Positions 8,888 through 15,928 of a DNA stretch of 41,150 nucleotides are shown piece by piece. The notes under the pieces were generated by a model. That model saw nothing but the letters and a program-made list of their open reading frames with translations. It did not search any database and was not told the DNA's origin. The position numbers were made by a program, and so were the translations under genes. The first letter of the stretch is position 1; every line of letters starts with the position of its first letter. Source of the stretch: Pseudomonadota bacterium (GTDB taxonomy: Bacteria > Pseudomonadota > Gammaproteobacteria > Burkholderiales > Casimicrobiaceae); NCBI GenBank assembly GCA_018241745.1, contig JAFEDG010000006.1:1-41150 (forward strand). The letters run 5' to 3'.

Positions 8888-10146
8888 CAAGACCCCGTTT
8901 CGTCGCTGAGGGCTGCTGCACGCTGCTCGAGCAGGAAGGGCCGGTCTAGTCCGCGTGCAAGGGTTTCGAGATCAGCTTCCGTGACGCCGTTCGCCGCGAA
9001 ATGGGTACGCCAGCCAGCCACCACTCTTGCGACTGCGCTGGCCTCCATGCGTGCCTGTCGAGGATCGAGGCCGAACTGTCGGGCGTCGCTGAGGGCGTTG
9101 TGGAGTGTGGACGCCCCTCCTTCGCGGCCGACCCGCATCGCCTGCACGCCCAGAGAATGCAAGGTCGGCACGACATCGAAAGCGGGCGCGAGCGACCAGC
9201 GGGTCGATTGGTCCATCAGCAGGGCGTGGTTCTTCTCGTGGTCGTCCGTGTTGTCGATGAAGATATTGAACAGCATGCGACGGTACAGTTCGCGCATCTG
9301 TGCGAAGGCGAGTCCTTCGCGCGCGTCTGCGCGACGGCGCAACAGTTGGGCAAACTCGGGGTAGCCGTACTCGCTTCCCTCGGCGCGGAGCGCGACTCGC
9401 GCGCTTTGCAGATGTAGGCGCGATCCAGCTTTCCGGTCGAAGCGCCGGATTGCGAGTGCATGACCGCCGGTGGCAAGGGCAACGGGCCGCGATGCGGCGA
9501 CTACGATGCCTGCGCGTTCCGCCAGCGTCAGCGTTGCGTGTTCGACGAGCGGCTCGTCGACGGTATCAACTCCGAATTCAGCGAACTTCACCATCCATTC
9601 GACGCCGTCCGCAATGACGACACCCTTGGGGCGTGCACCGCCCATCGTGGCACCGGGCGCTAGCAACCGCCGTTCGCGTTCGTCCGCTATTGGGTCGCCC
9701 GACTGGACACGTCGGGCCAATGCCGCAATCGCATCGACGTCGGCGAAGGCGGGAAGAGGCGGCGTGCGATGTGGTTCGAAACGATCGGCGTGCAGCGATA
9801 CGCCAAGCGCGCCAGTACGATTGTCTCCTGCGAAGTAGAGGAACTCGAGGACCGAGAGGCGTGGCGGCCGATCAAGCAAGCGGATGACGCGTTCACCCCA
9901 GCGATCGGGGCGTGCATCGTCTACGGCGCCCGCTGCCTCCTCTCGTCCAGGGGGCATGAACTCCAGGTCGAGCAGCGGCAAGTCCTCGCTCAGTGCGACA
10001 CCTTGGGCAATCCAGTCGTCACGGTATTGCAGCGAAACCCCCTGCGTCTCGCGCAGCAGCCGCAGCGTACCGATGCAGCGGGGCATTGCGGGGTCGGCTA
10101 GCCACCAGAGGTATTGCGTGTCCCGCGGGACAAACGCCGAACTCAC
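8887..10146 (-). CDS. hipA: HipA-type serine/threonine kinase toxin
   Basis: A 419-residue HipA-family kinase. GATMGGARPKGVV is the ATP-loop equivalent, WMVKF carries the ATP-binding Lys, FNIFIDNTDDHEKNHALLM is the catalytic loop with Asp/Asn, and LAPAFDVVPT is the metal-binding DFG-like segment. In Escherichia coli HipA phosphorylates glutamyl-tRNA synthetase and induces persistence; the target here is unknown. It starts at a GTG that overlaps the hipB stop by four bases (GTGA). All expected catalytic residues appear present, so it is probably active. The N-terminal subdomain is shorter or more diverged than in the E. coli enzyme. Confidence 0.9.
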   Translation of the reverse strand: MSSAFVPRDTQYLWWLADPAMPRCIGTLRLLRETQGVSLQYRDDWIAQGVALSEDLPLLDLEFMPPGREEAAGAVDDARPDRWGERVIRLLDRPPRLSVLEFLYFAGDNRTGALGVSLHADRFEPHRTPPLPAFADVDAIAALARRVQSGDPIADERERRLLAPGATMGGARPKGVVIADGVEWMVKFAEFGVDTVDEPLVEHATLTLAERAGIVVAASRPVALATGGHALAIRRFDRKAGSRLHLQSARVALRAEGSEYGYPEFAQLLRRRADAREGLAFAQMRELYRRMLFNIFIDNTDDHEKNHALLMDQSTRWSLAPAFDVVPTLHSLGVQAMRVGREGGASTLHNALSDARQFGLDPRQARMEASAVARVVAGWRTHFAANGVTEADLETLARGLDRPFLLEQRAAALSDETGS

Positions 10147-10460
10147 GTACGGCCTCGGCTGCGCGCCGCGCGTACATCGAGTTCAAGTGCACTACGGTCG
10201 TGTTCCGGGGATGTGATTTCGGCGAGGGCCTGACCCTGCCCCATGAGCCACAGCGCGGTGGCATAGCTGCCGATGCTGACGCCGGGATCGCCGCGTTCGA
10301 GACGGATCAACGTCGGAACCGAAATTCCTATCCGTGCGGCCCACTCGCGTTGGGATTCGCGACGACGCTTCCGCGCAATGGCGAGGTTTTCGCCGGCCCG
10401 CCTTAGGGCGGCGGCGACGGGAGCAGGCAGTGATGCGCTGACGACGTCGGTCTTAGGCAT
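10143..10460 (-). CDS. hipB: HipB-type antitoxin, XRE-family regulator
   Basis: A 105-residue protein with a Cro/CI-type helix-turn-helix at about residues 25-80: NLAIARKRRRESQREWAARIGISVPTLIRLERGDPGVSIGSYATALW. It should bind and neutralise HipA and repress its own promoter. The tail after residue 80 is charged and probably flexible. The upstream region is very AT-rich and holds a strong promoter with overlapping dyads; no Shine-Dalgarno sequence would be present on a transcript from that promoter. It overlaps hipA by four bases, with the antitoxin first as is normal for this type. Confidence 0.9.
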   Translation of the reverse strand: MPKTDVVSASLPAPVAAALRRAGENLAIARKRRRESQREWAARIGISVPTLIRLERGDPGVSIGSYATALWLMGQGQALAEITSPEHDRSALELDVRAARSRGRT

Positions 10461-10506
10461 AACATAAATATACCTAAAACCGAGGATTTTGTTAAATATA
10501 TTTAAC
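10450..10506. promoter_or_regulatory. Candidate HipB operators: two dyads around the hipBA promoter
   Basis: Two inverted repeats sit in this AT-rich stretch. A perfect 16-base palindrome GTTAAATATATTTAAC covers 10491-10506 and overlaps the -35. An imperfect pair, GTCTTAGG at 10450-10457 and CCTAAAAC at 10473-10480 with 15 bases between, brackets the -10 and the hipB start. HipB proteins autoregulate through dyads like these. Which dyad is the true operator is not known. Confidence 0.5.
10467..10495 (-). promoter_or_regulatory. hipBA promoter, probably leaderless
   Basis: On the minus strand: -35 TTAACA (10495-10490), exactly 17 bases, then -10 TATATT (10472-10467). Each hexamer is one mismatch from the sigma-70 consensus. 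Six bases separate the -10 from the hipB ATG, so the start point would be the A of the ATG or next to it. It is the best match to consensus in the window. Confidence 0.7.
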
Positions 10507-10508
10507 TT

Positions 10509-11945
10509 TTACGGACTGGTCGTCTTGGCCTGCGCCTGCATCGATTTCACCGAATTCAGCACCGGCTCGCCCTTCAGCTGGTTGAGCGCCTGGCGCAGCT
10601 GGAAGTCGTCGGGCAGCGTGCCGAACTCGAAGCGCGGAACGAGGCTCTCGGGCGTCGGAGGCGCCTTGGGTTTCGCGGCCTCCGGCGGCTTGACGCTCGC
10701 GATATTGGGTGCGGCGCCCGGCGTGCCCGCGGCCGGGACTTCGAGGTGGTGCTCGAGGTTGGCTTCCTTGATGCTCGGCAGCTCGGCACGGCCGTCGTCG
10801 ACGATCATGTCGGGCTCGATGCCCTTGGCCTGGATCGAGCGGCCCGACGGCGTGTAGTAGCGCGCGGTCGTCAGCTTCAACCCCGTATTGTTGGACAGCG
10901 GCAGGATGGTCTGCACCGAGCCCTTGCCGAACGTCTGCGTGCCCATGATCGTCGCGCGCTTGTGGTCCTGCAGCGCGCCGGACACGATCTCGGACGCCGA
11001 TGCGGTGCCGCCGTCGACCAGTACGACCAGCGGGACCTTCTTCACCGCGGGCGGCAGGTCGTGGAAGATGTCCTCGCCACGGCGCTGGTAGTTCTCGCGC
11101 GACGCCGTGAGGCGCATCCGCGCATCCGGCGTGCGACCGTCGGTATAGACGACGAGCGCGTCCTTGGGCAGGAACGCCGCGGACACGGCGACCGCCTGGT
11201 TGAGCAGCCCGCCCGGGTCGCTGCGCAGGTCGAGCACGATGCCCTTGACGTCGCCCTTCGCATAGAAGTCGCGCAGCGCACGGGCCATGTCCTCGCCGGT
11301 GCGCTCCTGGAAGCTGCGGATCCGGATGTACGCGTACCCCGGCTCCAGCATCTTGGCGCGCACGCTCTTGACGTTGATTTCCTCGCGCGTCAGCTTGAAC
11401 GTCAGCGGCGCATCGATGCCCTTGCGCAGCACGAGCAGCGTGACGTCGGTGCCCGGCTTGCCGCGCATCTTGTCGACGGCAGCGGAGAGCGGCATGCCGC
11501 GCGTCGCGGTGTCGTCGATCTTGACGATCAGGTCGCCGGCCTTGATGCCGGCCTTGAACGCCGGCGTGTCCTCGATCGGCGACACGACGCGGACGATGCC
11601 GTCCTCGACGCCGACCTCGAGGCCCAGGCCACCGAACTTGCCTTGCGTGGAAACCTGCAGTTCCTTGAACTGGTCCGCGTCGAGGAAATCCGAGTGCGGG
11701 TCCAGCCCGTGGACCATGCCGTTGATCGCTTCCTTGATCAGCTTGTCGTCGGAGACCGGCTCGACGTAGTCGCTCTTGATGCGCCCGAACACCGCGGACA
11801 GGAGCTGCAGGTCCTCGTAGGGGATCGAATCACCCGCCGCTCGCTGCGCGAACGCGGAGAAGTTGAGGCTCAGCAGTACGCCCATCACGGCGCCGAGCCC
11901 GATCAAGCCTGCCTTTTTCCAGCCATTGCCCACGCCGTTGCTCAT
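10509..11945 (-). CDS. ctpA: Carboxy-terminal processing protease (S41), periplasmic
   Basis: A 478-residue S41 serine protease that trims the C-termini of envelope proteins. An N-terminal signal/anchor lies at about residues 11-35 (KKAGLIGLGAVMGVLLSLNFSAFAQ). A PDZ domain follows at about 90-180 (GGLGLEVGVEDGIVRVVSPIEDTPAFKAG), then the protease core. The catalytic pair is Ser316 (in GGTASASEIVSG) and Lys341 (in GTQTFGKGSVQ); the 25-residue spacing equals that of E. coli Prc. The Pro-rich tail after about 400 is a linker. The ATG at 11945 is preferred because the upstream extension lacks a coding look and overlaps a -10-like box. The locus order gpmI-ctpA-moeB is interrupted by hipBA. Confidence 0.93.
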   Translation of the reverse strand: MSNGVGNGWKKAGLIGLGAVMGVLLSLNFSAFAQRAAGDSIPYEDLQLLSAVFGRIKSDYVEPVSDDKLIKEAINGMVHGLDPHSDFLDADQFKELQVSTQGKFGGLGLEVGVEDGIVRVVSPIEDTPAFKAGIKAGDLIVKIDDTATRGMPLSAAVDKMRGKPGTDVTLLVLRKGIDAPLTFKLTREEINVKSVRAKMLEPGYAYIRIRSFQERTGEDMARALRDFYAKGDVKGIVLDLRSDPGGLLNQAVAVSAAFLPKDALVVYTDGRTPDARMRLTASRENYQRRGEDIFHDLPPAVKKVPLVVLVDGGTASASEIVSGALQDHKRATIMGTQTFGKGSVQTILPLSNNTGLKLTTARYYTPSGRSIQAKGIEPDMIVDDGRAELPSIKEANLEHHLEVPAAGTPGAAPNIASVKPPEAAKPKAPPTPESLVPRFEFGTLPDDFQLRQALNQLKGEPVLNSVKSMQAQAKTTSP

Positions 11946-11997
11946 TGCGATCCTTGTTCGCGCGCCCGCTGCCGCAGCGCTTGTTGCCTTGCGATCG

Positions 11998-12003
11998 ATT
12001 GTA
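11998..12003 (-). promoter_or_regulatory. Candidate -10 box for ctpA
   Basis: Minus-strand TACAAT about 53 bases before the ctpA ATG, between the gene and the intergenic repeat element. No clear -35 hexamer is seen at the right distance. Confidence 0.35.
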
Positions 12004-12185
12004 CGCCGCCGGGCGCGCACCGCCGCGACGCCAATCGGCGCCGCGCCGCCCTTCAGCCGGAACTTCACTTGGTCCGTATTCTCGCCGCGCGATTTCCGGC
12101 AAGGCTGAGCGGAGGCTTAAGCGGGGCGGGTTCTGCGCGGAGCTGGTGTGTGAGTGCACACTTGCGTCCCACGTCCACGTCCGCC

Positions 12186-12252
12186 GGCCGGGCGGGTGCC
12201 CCTGACTCCGCTTCACGAACTCGGGCGCTGAGTCAGGGGCACCCGCCCGGCC
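12186..12252. repeat. Hairpin A of repeat copy 1
   Basis: A 22-bp perfect stem whose inner part contains GGGTGCCCCTGACT, the same inner stem as the first hairpin of copy 2. The 23-base loop carries CGCTTCACGA. It has no U-tract, so it is not a typical intrinsic terminator. Confidence 0.8.
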
Positions 12253-12430
12253 TGCTCGGAGGGAGATGGGGCGAGTTTGCGCCTCCGACAAGCCGCAAGC
12301 CAAATACGCCCGGCTCGCACGCTTGACGGACGTCGTCGCGAAGTGTCGCGACGTGCCCGCCCGCAGCGTTTGGCCGGGCGTGTCGCCGCAGGTGAATGAC
12401 GCGTGGTGCGGTCCCAATCAACCCCGAGCA

Positions 12431-12497
12431 GGGCGAAGGGGCAGTCCCGACGCAGCGCCTGTTTTCGTGAAGCGAAGTCGGGACTGCCCCTTCGCCC
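12431..12497. repeat. Hairpin B of repeat copy 1
   Basis: A 21-bp perfect stem with inner part GTCCCGAC, shared with the second hairpin of copy 2. The loop core GCGCCTGTTTTCGTGAAGCG is identical to copy 2, while the outer stem is different but still perfectly paired. Confidence 0.8.
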
Positions 12498-12536
12498 GGC
12501 GGACGTTCCGGTCGGGGCGCCGCCGCGCGCCAGAAC

Positions 12537-14102
12537 CTACGTCAAGACGACCAGCGAATGCCCGGTCATCGCCGCCGGCTGCGCGATTCCCATCAACGCG
12601 AGCATCGTCGGCGCGATGTCCTTCAGCGCGCCACCGGACAGCACGCGCGCCGGCCGGCCGGCGTAGACGACGGGCACCAGGTTCAGCGTGTGCGCGGTGT
12701 GCGGCTGGTGGTTGACCGGGTCGTCCATCATCTCCGCGTTGCCGTGGTCGGCCGTGATCAGCACCTCGCCGCCCGCTGCGCGCGCGGCATCGACGACGCG
12801 GCCGACGCACGCGTCCAGCGTCTCCACGGCCGCGACCGCCGCCGAGAAGTTGCCGGTATGGCCGACCATGTCGCCGTTGGCGTAATTGCAGATGATCGCG
12901 TCGTAGCGCCCGCTCTCGATGGCGGCGACGAGCTTGTCGGTGACCTCGACGGCGCTCATCGCCGGCGCGAGGTCGTACGTGGCGACCTTGGGCGACGGCA
13001 CGAGGATCCGGTCCTCGCCCGGGTACACGGCCTCGACGCCGCCGTTGAAGAAGTAGGTGACGTGCGCGTACTTCTCGGTCTCCGCGATCCGCAGCTGCGT
13101 GAGGCCATGCCGGGCGAGCACCTCGCCGAAGCTCTCGGTGATGACCTGCGGCGCGAATGCAACCGGCAGCGCTGCGAACTCGTCGCCGTAGCGCGTCAGC
13201 GCGACGAATGCGCCCAGCCGGGGGACCCGCGAGCGCGCGAAGCCGGCGAACGCGGGATCCGTCAGCGCGCGCGTCATCTGGCGGGCGCGGTCCGCGCGGA
13301 AGTTCATGTACACGACGACGTCGCCGTCGGCGATCGCCGTCACGCGGCCCTCCGCATCGGCGATCGCCGTGGCGGCGACGAATTCATCCGTCTCGCCGCG
13401 TGCATAGGCCGCTTCCAGCGCGGCGTTCGCGGAGGCGGCCGTGAACTTGCCGCGGCCGTCGACGACCAGCTCGTACGCGTCGCGGACGCGTTCCCAGCGC
13501 TGGTCGCGGTCCATGGCGAAATAGCGGCCGCAGACGCTCGCGATGCGCGCGTCGGGCAGCGCCGCGCACACCGCGTCCATCCGCGCGAGCGACGGCGCGG
13601 CGCTCTTCGGCGGTGTGTCGCGGCCGTCCAGGAACGCGTGGACGCGCACCCGCGGCGCAGCGCCGGCCGGCGCCGTCGCGGCGAGCTGGACCATCGCGGC
13701 GATGTGGTCCTCGTGGCTGTGCACGCCGCCCGGCGACAGGAGGCCCAGCACGTGCAGCGTCGAGCCGTTGCGATGCGCGGTGGCGACGGCGTCCAGCAGC
13801 GCCGGATTGCGCGCGAAATCGCCGTCGGCGATCGCCTTGTCGATGCGCGTCAAGTCCTGGTAGACGACGCGGCCCGCCCCGATGTTGAGGTGGCCCACCT
13901 CCGAGTTGCCCATCTGCCCGGCGGGAAGGCCGACCGCGAGTTCGGACGCGTCGAGCGTGCCGTGCGCGGAATGTGCCAGCAGGTCGCGCCAGCGTGGCAT
14001 GCGGGCGCGGGTGATCGCGTTGTCGGGGGCGTCGGGACGCTCGCCGAAGCCGTCGAGGATCAGCAGGACCAGCGGGCGGGGGCGGGAGGCGGCGGCGGGC
14101 AT
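12537..14102 (-). CDS. gpmI: 2,3-bisphosphoglycerate-independent phosphoglycerate mutase
   Basis: A 521-residue Mn-dependent enzyme that interconverts 3- and 2-phosphoglycerate in glycolysis and gluconeogenesis. It begins with the metal site LVLLILDGFGERPDAPDNAI, followed by the phospho-acceptor Ser67 in GQMGNSEVGHLNIGAGRVVYQD. The phosphotransferase insertion has HSHEDHI and FLDGRDTPPKSA. The C-terminal metal ligands are in NYANGDMVGHTGN and ITADHGNAE. All residues needed for activity are visible and the length is normal. The ATG MPAAASRPRPLVLLILDG is chosen because the frame before it runs into the promoter area of the divergent rhodanese gene. Confidence 0.96.
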   Translation of the reverse strand: MPAAASRPRPLVLLILDGFGERPDAPDNAITRARMPRWRDLLAHSAHGTLDASELAVGLPAGQMGNSEVGHLNIGAGRVVYQDLTRIDKAIADGDFARNPALLDAVATAHRNGSTLHVLGLLSPGGVHSHEDHIAAMVQLAATAPAGAAPRVRVHAFLDGRDTPPKSAAPSLARMDAVCAALPDARIASVCGRYFAMDRDQRWERVRDAYELVVDGRGKFTAASANAALEAAYARGETDEFVAATAIADAEGRVTAIADGDVVVYMNFRADRARQMTRALTDPAFAGFARSRVPRLGAFVALTRYGDEFAALPVAFAPQVITESFGEVLARHGLTQLRIAETEKYAHVTYFFNGGVEAVYPGEDRILVPSPKVATYDLAPAMSAVEVTDKLVAAIESGRYDAIICNYANGDMVGHTGNFSAAVAAVETLDACVGRVVDAARAAGGEVLITADHGNAEMMDDPVNHQPHTAHTLNLVPVVYAGRPARVLSGGALKDIAPTMLALMGIAQPAAMTGHSLVVLT

Positions 14103-14165
14103 GCGTCGGGATGTGGGATGCGCGGTCGCGGCAGCGCGACCGGAGGGCTGTGACAGGGGCTGCGC

Positions 14166-14171
14166 TATGAT
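14166..14171 (+). promoter_or_regulatory. Candidate -10 box for the rhodanese-grxC unit
   Basis: TATGAT lies seven bases before the ATG at 14179, which would make the message nearly leaderless. The -35 is poor. The box overlaps an alternative upstream ATG at 14167, which is why the second ATG was preferred for the gene. Confidence 0.35.
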
Positions 14172-14178
14172 TCTACCG

Positions 14179-14601
14179 ATGAAATTCCTGCTCGATCCCC
14201 AGAACCTCATGCTGCTGGGCGCGTGCGTCGTGTCCGGCGCGATGCTCGTGTGGCCGCTCATCCGCGACCGCGCGTCGTCGGTGAAATCGTTGTCGACGAT
14301 CGGCGCGACGCGCCTCATCAACAGCGGCAACCCCGTCCTGCTCGACGTGCGCGAGACGGCCGAGTACCAGGGTGGGCGCCTGCCGAACGCGATCCACATC
14401 CCGCTGTCCCAGCTCAAGGAGCGCGCCGGGGAGCTCGCCAAGTACACCGGACGCCCGGTCGTCGCGTATTGCGAGCGCGGGCAGCGCTCGCGCTCCGCCG
14501 CGTCGTCACTCGCCGGGGCCGGCTTCACGGACGTTTACGAACTCGCGGGCGGTATCCGCGCATGGAAGGAAGCGGGCCTCCCCGTCGAAAGCGGAACATG
14601 A
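14179..14601 (+). CDS. Membrane-anchored rhodanese-like sulfurtransferase
   Basis: A 140-residue protein with one N-terminal membrane segment (LMLLGACVVSGAMLVWPLI) and a single rhodanese domain: LLDVRETAEYQGGRLPNAIHIPL, then the active-site loop VVAYCERGQRSRSAA with the sulfur-carrying Cys, and YELAGGIRAWKEAGLPV. Placement before grxC and secB is the standard betaproteobacterial order, though its substrate is not established. It overlaps grxC by four bases (ATGA). An ATG at 14167 would add four residues. Confidence 0.9.
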   Translation: MKFLLDPQNLMLLGACVVSGAMLVWPLIRDRASSVKSLSTIGATRLINSGNPVLLDVRETAEYQGGRLPNAIHIPLSQLKERAGELAKYTGRPVVAYCERGQRSRSAASSLAGAGFTDVYELAGGIRAWKEAGLPVESGT

Positions 14602-14885
14602 ACGATACGACCGGGACCGGCGCCCTTCCGCCGGTGACGATGTACTCGACGGGTGTGTGCCCGTACTGCGTGCAGGCCGAGCGGCTGTTGACGGCCAAGG
14701 GCGTCACGGCGATCGACAAGATCCGCGTGGACCTCGACCCCGCGCGCCGGGAGGAGATGATGCGGCGGAGCGGCCGGCGGACGGTGCCGCAGATCTGGAT
14801 CGGCGACACCCACGTCGGGGGCTACGACGACCTCGCTGCGCTGGAGCGCGCCGGCAAGCTCGGGCCGCTCCTCGCCGGGCAGTAA
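14598..14885 (+). CDS. grxC: Glutaredoxin 3
   Basis: A 95-residue glutaredoxin that reduces disulfides or glutathione mixed disulfides using glutathione. The dithiol active site is Cys21-Pro-Tyr-Cys24 in YSTGVCPYCVQAERLL. The glutathione-binding TVPQIWIGDTHVGGYDDL follows. The length and motifs match GrxC. Its ATG overlaps the rhodanese stop, and secB follows after 33 bases. Confidence 0.95.
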   Translation: MNDTTGTGALPPVTMYSTGVCPYCVQAERLLTAKGVTAIDKIRVDLDPARREEMMRRSGRRTVPQIWIGDTHVGGYDDLAALERAGKLGPLLAGQ

Positions 14886-14900
14886 AATAGCGGGTTTACT
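14881..14900 (+). promoter_or_regulatory. Candidate secB promoter region with small dyad
   Basis: TAAAAT at 14883-14888 resembles a -10 box and overlaps the grxC stop. It is part of a dyad, AGTAAA and TTTACT with eight bases between, at 14881-14900. No -35 is recognisable. Confidence 0.3.
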
Positions 14901-14918
14901 CACCAGGATTCCGCCGCC

Positions 14919-15407
14919 ATGGCCGACGCATTCGCATCCAATCCCGCCGGGTTCGGCGCCGCCCCGACGATCGCGATCGAGAAGATCTACGTCAAGGACC
15001 TCTCGCTCGAGAACCCCGGGTCCCCGCAGTCGTTCAAGCTCGAGTCGTCGCCCCAGGTCGAGGTGGGCCTGCGCACCAACACCCAGGCGCTGGAGGCCAA
15101 CGTATTCGAGGCCGTGCTCACGCTGACGGTCACGGCGCGCCTCGACGACAAGACGATTTTCCTCGTCGAGGCCTCGCAAGCCGGCATCTTCACGATGACG
15201 GGCTTCGGCCAGGAACAGCTCGGCATGGCCATCGCCACGCACCTCCCGGGCGTGCTGTTCCCGTATGCCCGCGAACTGGTCGCGGATTCGATCGGCCGCA
15301 TGGGCTATCCGCAGATCCACCTGCAGCCGATCAACTTCGAGGCGCTGTACGCGCAGCAGGCCGGGCAGCAGGGCGCTCCCGCCGCGCAGGTCGGCGCGCC
15401 GGCCTGA
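14919..15407 (+). CDS. secB: Protein-export chaperone SecB
   Basis: A 162-residue SecB, the cytoplasmic tetrameric chaperone that holds preproteins unfolded and delivers them to SecA. The N-terminal IAIEKIYVKDLSLENPGSP and the later FLVEASQAGIFTMTGFGQEQL, PYARELVADSIGRMGYPQIHLQPINF are classic family segments. The C-terminal tail is Ala/Gln/Gly-rich and disordered. The start MADAFASNPAG is preceded by a short leader after grxC. The neighbours grxC and gpsA agree with the family's usual context. Confidence 0.97.
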   Translation: MADAFASNPAGFGAAPTIAIEKIYVKDLSLENPGSPQSFKLESSPQVEVGLRTNTQALEANVFEAVLTLTVTARLDDKTIFLVEASQAGIFTMTGFGQEQLGMAIATHLPGVLFPYARELVADSIGRMGYPQIHLQPINFEALYAQQAGQQGAPAAQVGAPA

Positions 15408-15421
15408 CGCGTTTCCCGCCG

Positions 15422-15928
15422 ATGACGACGCGCCGGCGAACGTCGCAAGCCGCGCGCGCCGTCGCGCGCATCACCGCCGCGGGCGCGCTTGTGCTGGCGG
15501 TGACGGCCGCGCCCGGGGCCCGCGCGGCCGACTACCGCACCACCCGCGAGTCGCCGACGCTGATGTACGACGCGCCGTCCGCCAAGGCGCGTGCGCAGTT
15601 CATCTACGGGCCGGACGTGCCGGTCGAGGTCGTCGTCGAAGTCGACGGCTGGACCAAGGTCCGCGACGTCAGCGGGACGATCGGCTGGATCGCCAACCCG
15701 GCACTCGGCGACAAGCGGGTGGTCGTCGTCCGCGCGCCACTGGCCGACGTTCGCGCCAACCCCGACGACGCGGCACCGCTCGTGCTGAAGGCGGAACAGG
15801 GCGTGTTGCTGGAAGTCGCCGAGAACGCGACGTCCCACGCGACCACGGTCTCGCCGGGCTGGGTGAAGGTGCGCCACCGCGACGGCGGCGTGGGGTTCGT
15901 GCGCCTCGCGCAGGTGTTCGGCTTCTGA
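15422..15928 (+). CDS. Exported protein with bacterial SH3 domains
   Basis: A 168-residue protein with a signal peptide (AGALVLAVTAAPGARAA, probable cleavage after ARA near residue 36). Two SH3-like repeats follow: TLMYDAPSAKARAQFIYGPDVPVEVVVEVDGWTKVRD, then PLADVRANPDDAAP to GWVKVRHRDGGVGFVRL. Proteins of this kind are periplasmic and probably bind peptidoglycan or peptides; the exact role is unknown. A gene of this type between secB and gpsA is common in Burkholderiales as far as I recall. Its stop overlaps the probable gpsA start. Confidence 0.85.
   Translation: MTTRRRTSQAARAVARITAAGALVLAVTAAPGARAADYRTTRESPTLMYDAPSAKARAQFIYGPDVPVEVVVEVDGWTKVRDVSGTIGWIANPALGDKRVVVVRAPLADVRANPDDAAPLVLKAEQGVLLEVAENATSHATTVSPGWVKVRHRDGGVGFVRLAQVFGF

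Larger units (their letters stand above)
12177..12506. repeat. Paired-hairpin repeat element, copy 1 (REPIN/MITE-like)
   Basis: This 330-bp unit fills most of the gap between ctpA and gpmI. Its ends are an 11-bp inverted repeat, ACGTCCGCCGG (12177-12187) and its complement (12496-12506). Inside are two long hairpins. Hairpin A has perfect 22-bp arms at 12186-12207 and 12231-12252 with a 23-base loop. Hairpin B has perfect 21-bp arms at 12431-12451 and 12477-12497 with a 25-base loop. The loop cores are nearly reverse complements: CGCTTCACGA...GGCGCT in A, GCGCCTGTTTTCGTGAAGCG in B. The roughly 180-bp middle shows partial similarity to that of copy 2 (30084-30421). No convincing gene is inside. 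It looks like a non-autonomous mobile repeat; the driving enzyme is not in the window. Confidence 0.8.

Noticed and set aside
12147..12162. GTGTG-TGAGTG-CACAC inverted repeat upstream of ctpA
   Set aside because: The arms are only five bases, with no second copy or link to a known regulator site.
12233..12421. Short frames inside the paired-hairpin element, with similar words at the second copy
   Set aside because: The shared words (for example VKRSQGHP) come from translating the repeated hairpin loops; start codons and frames are not conserved between the copies.
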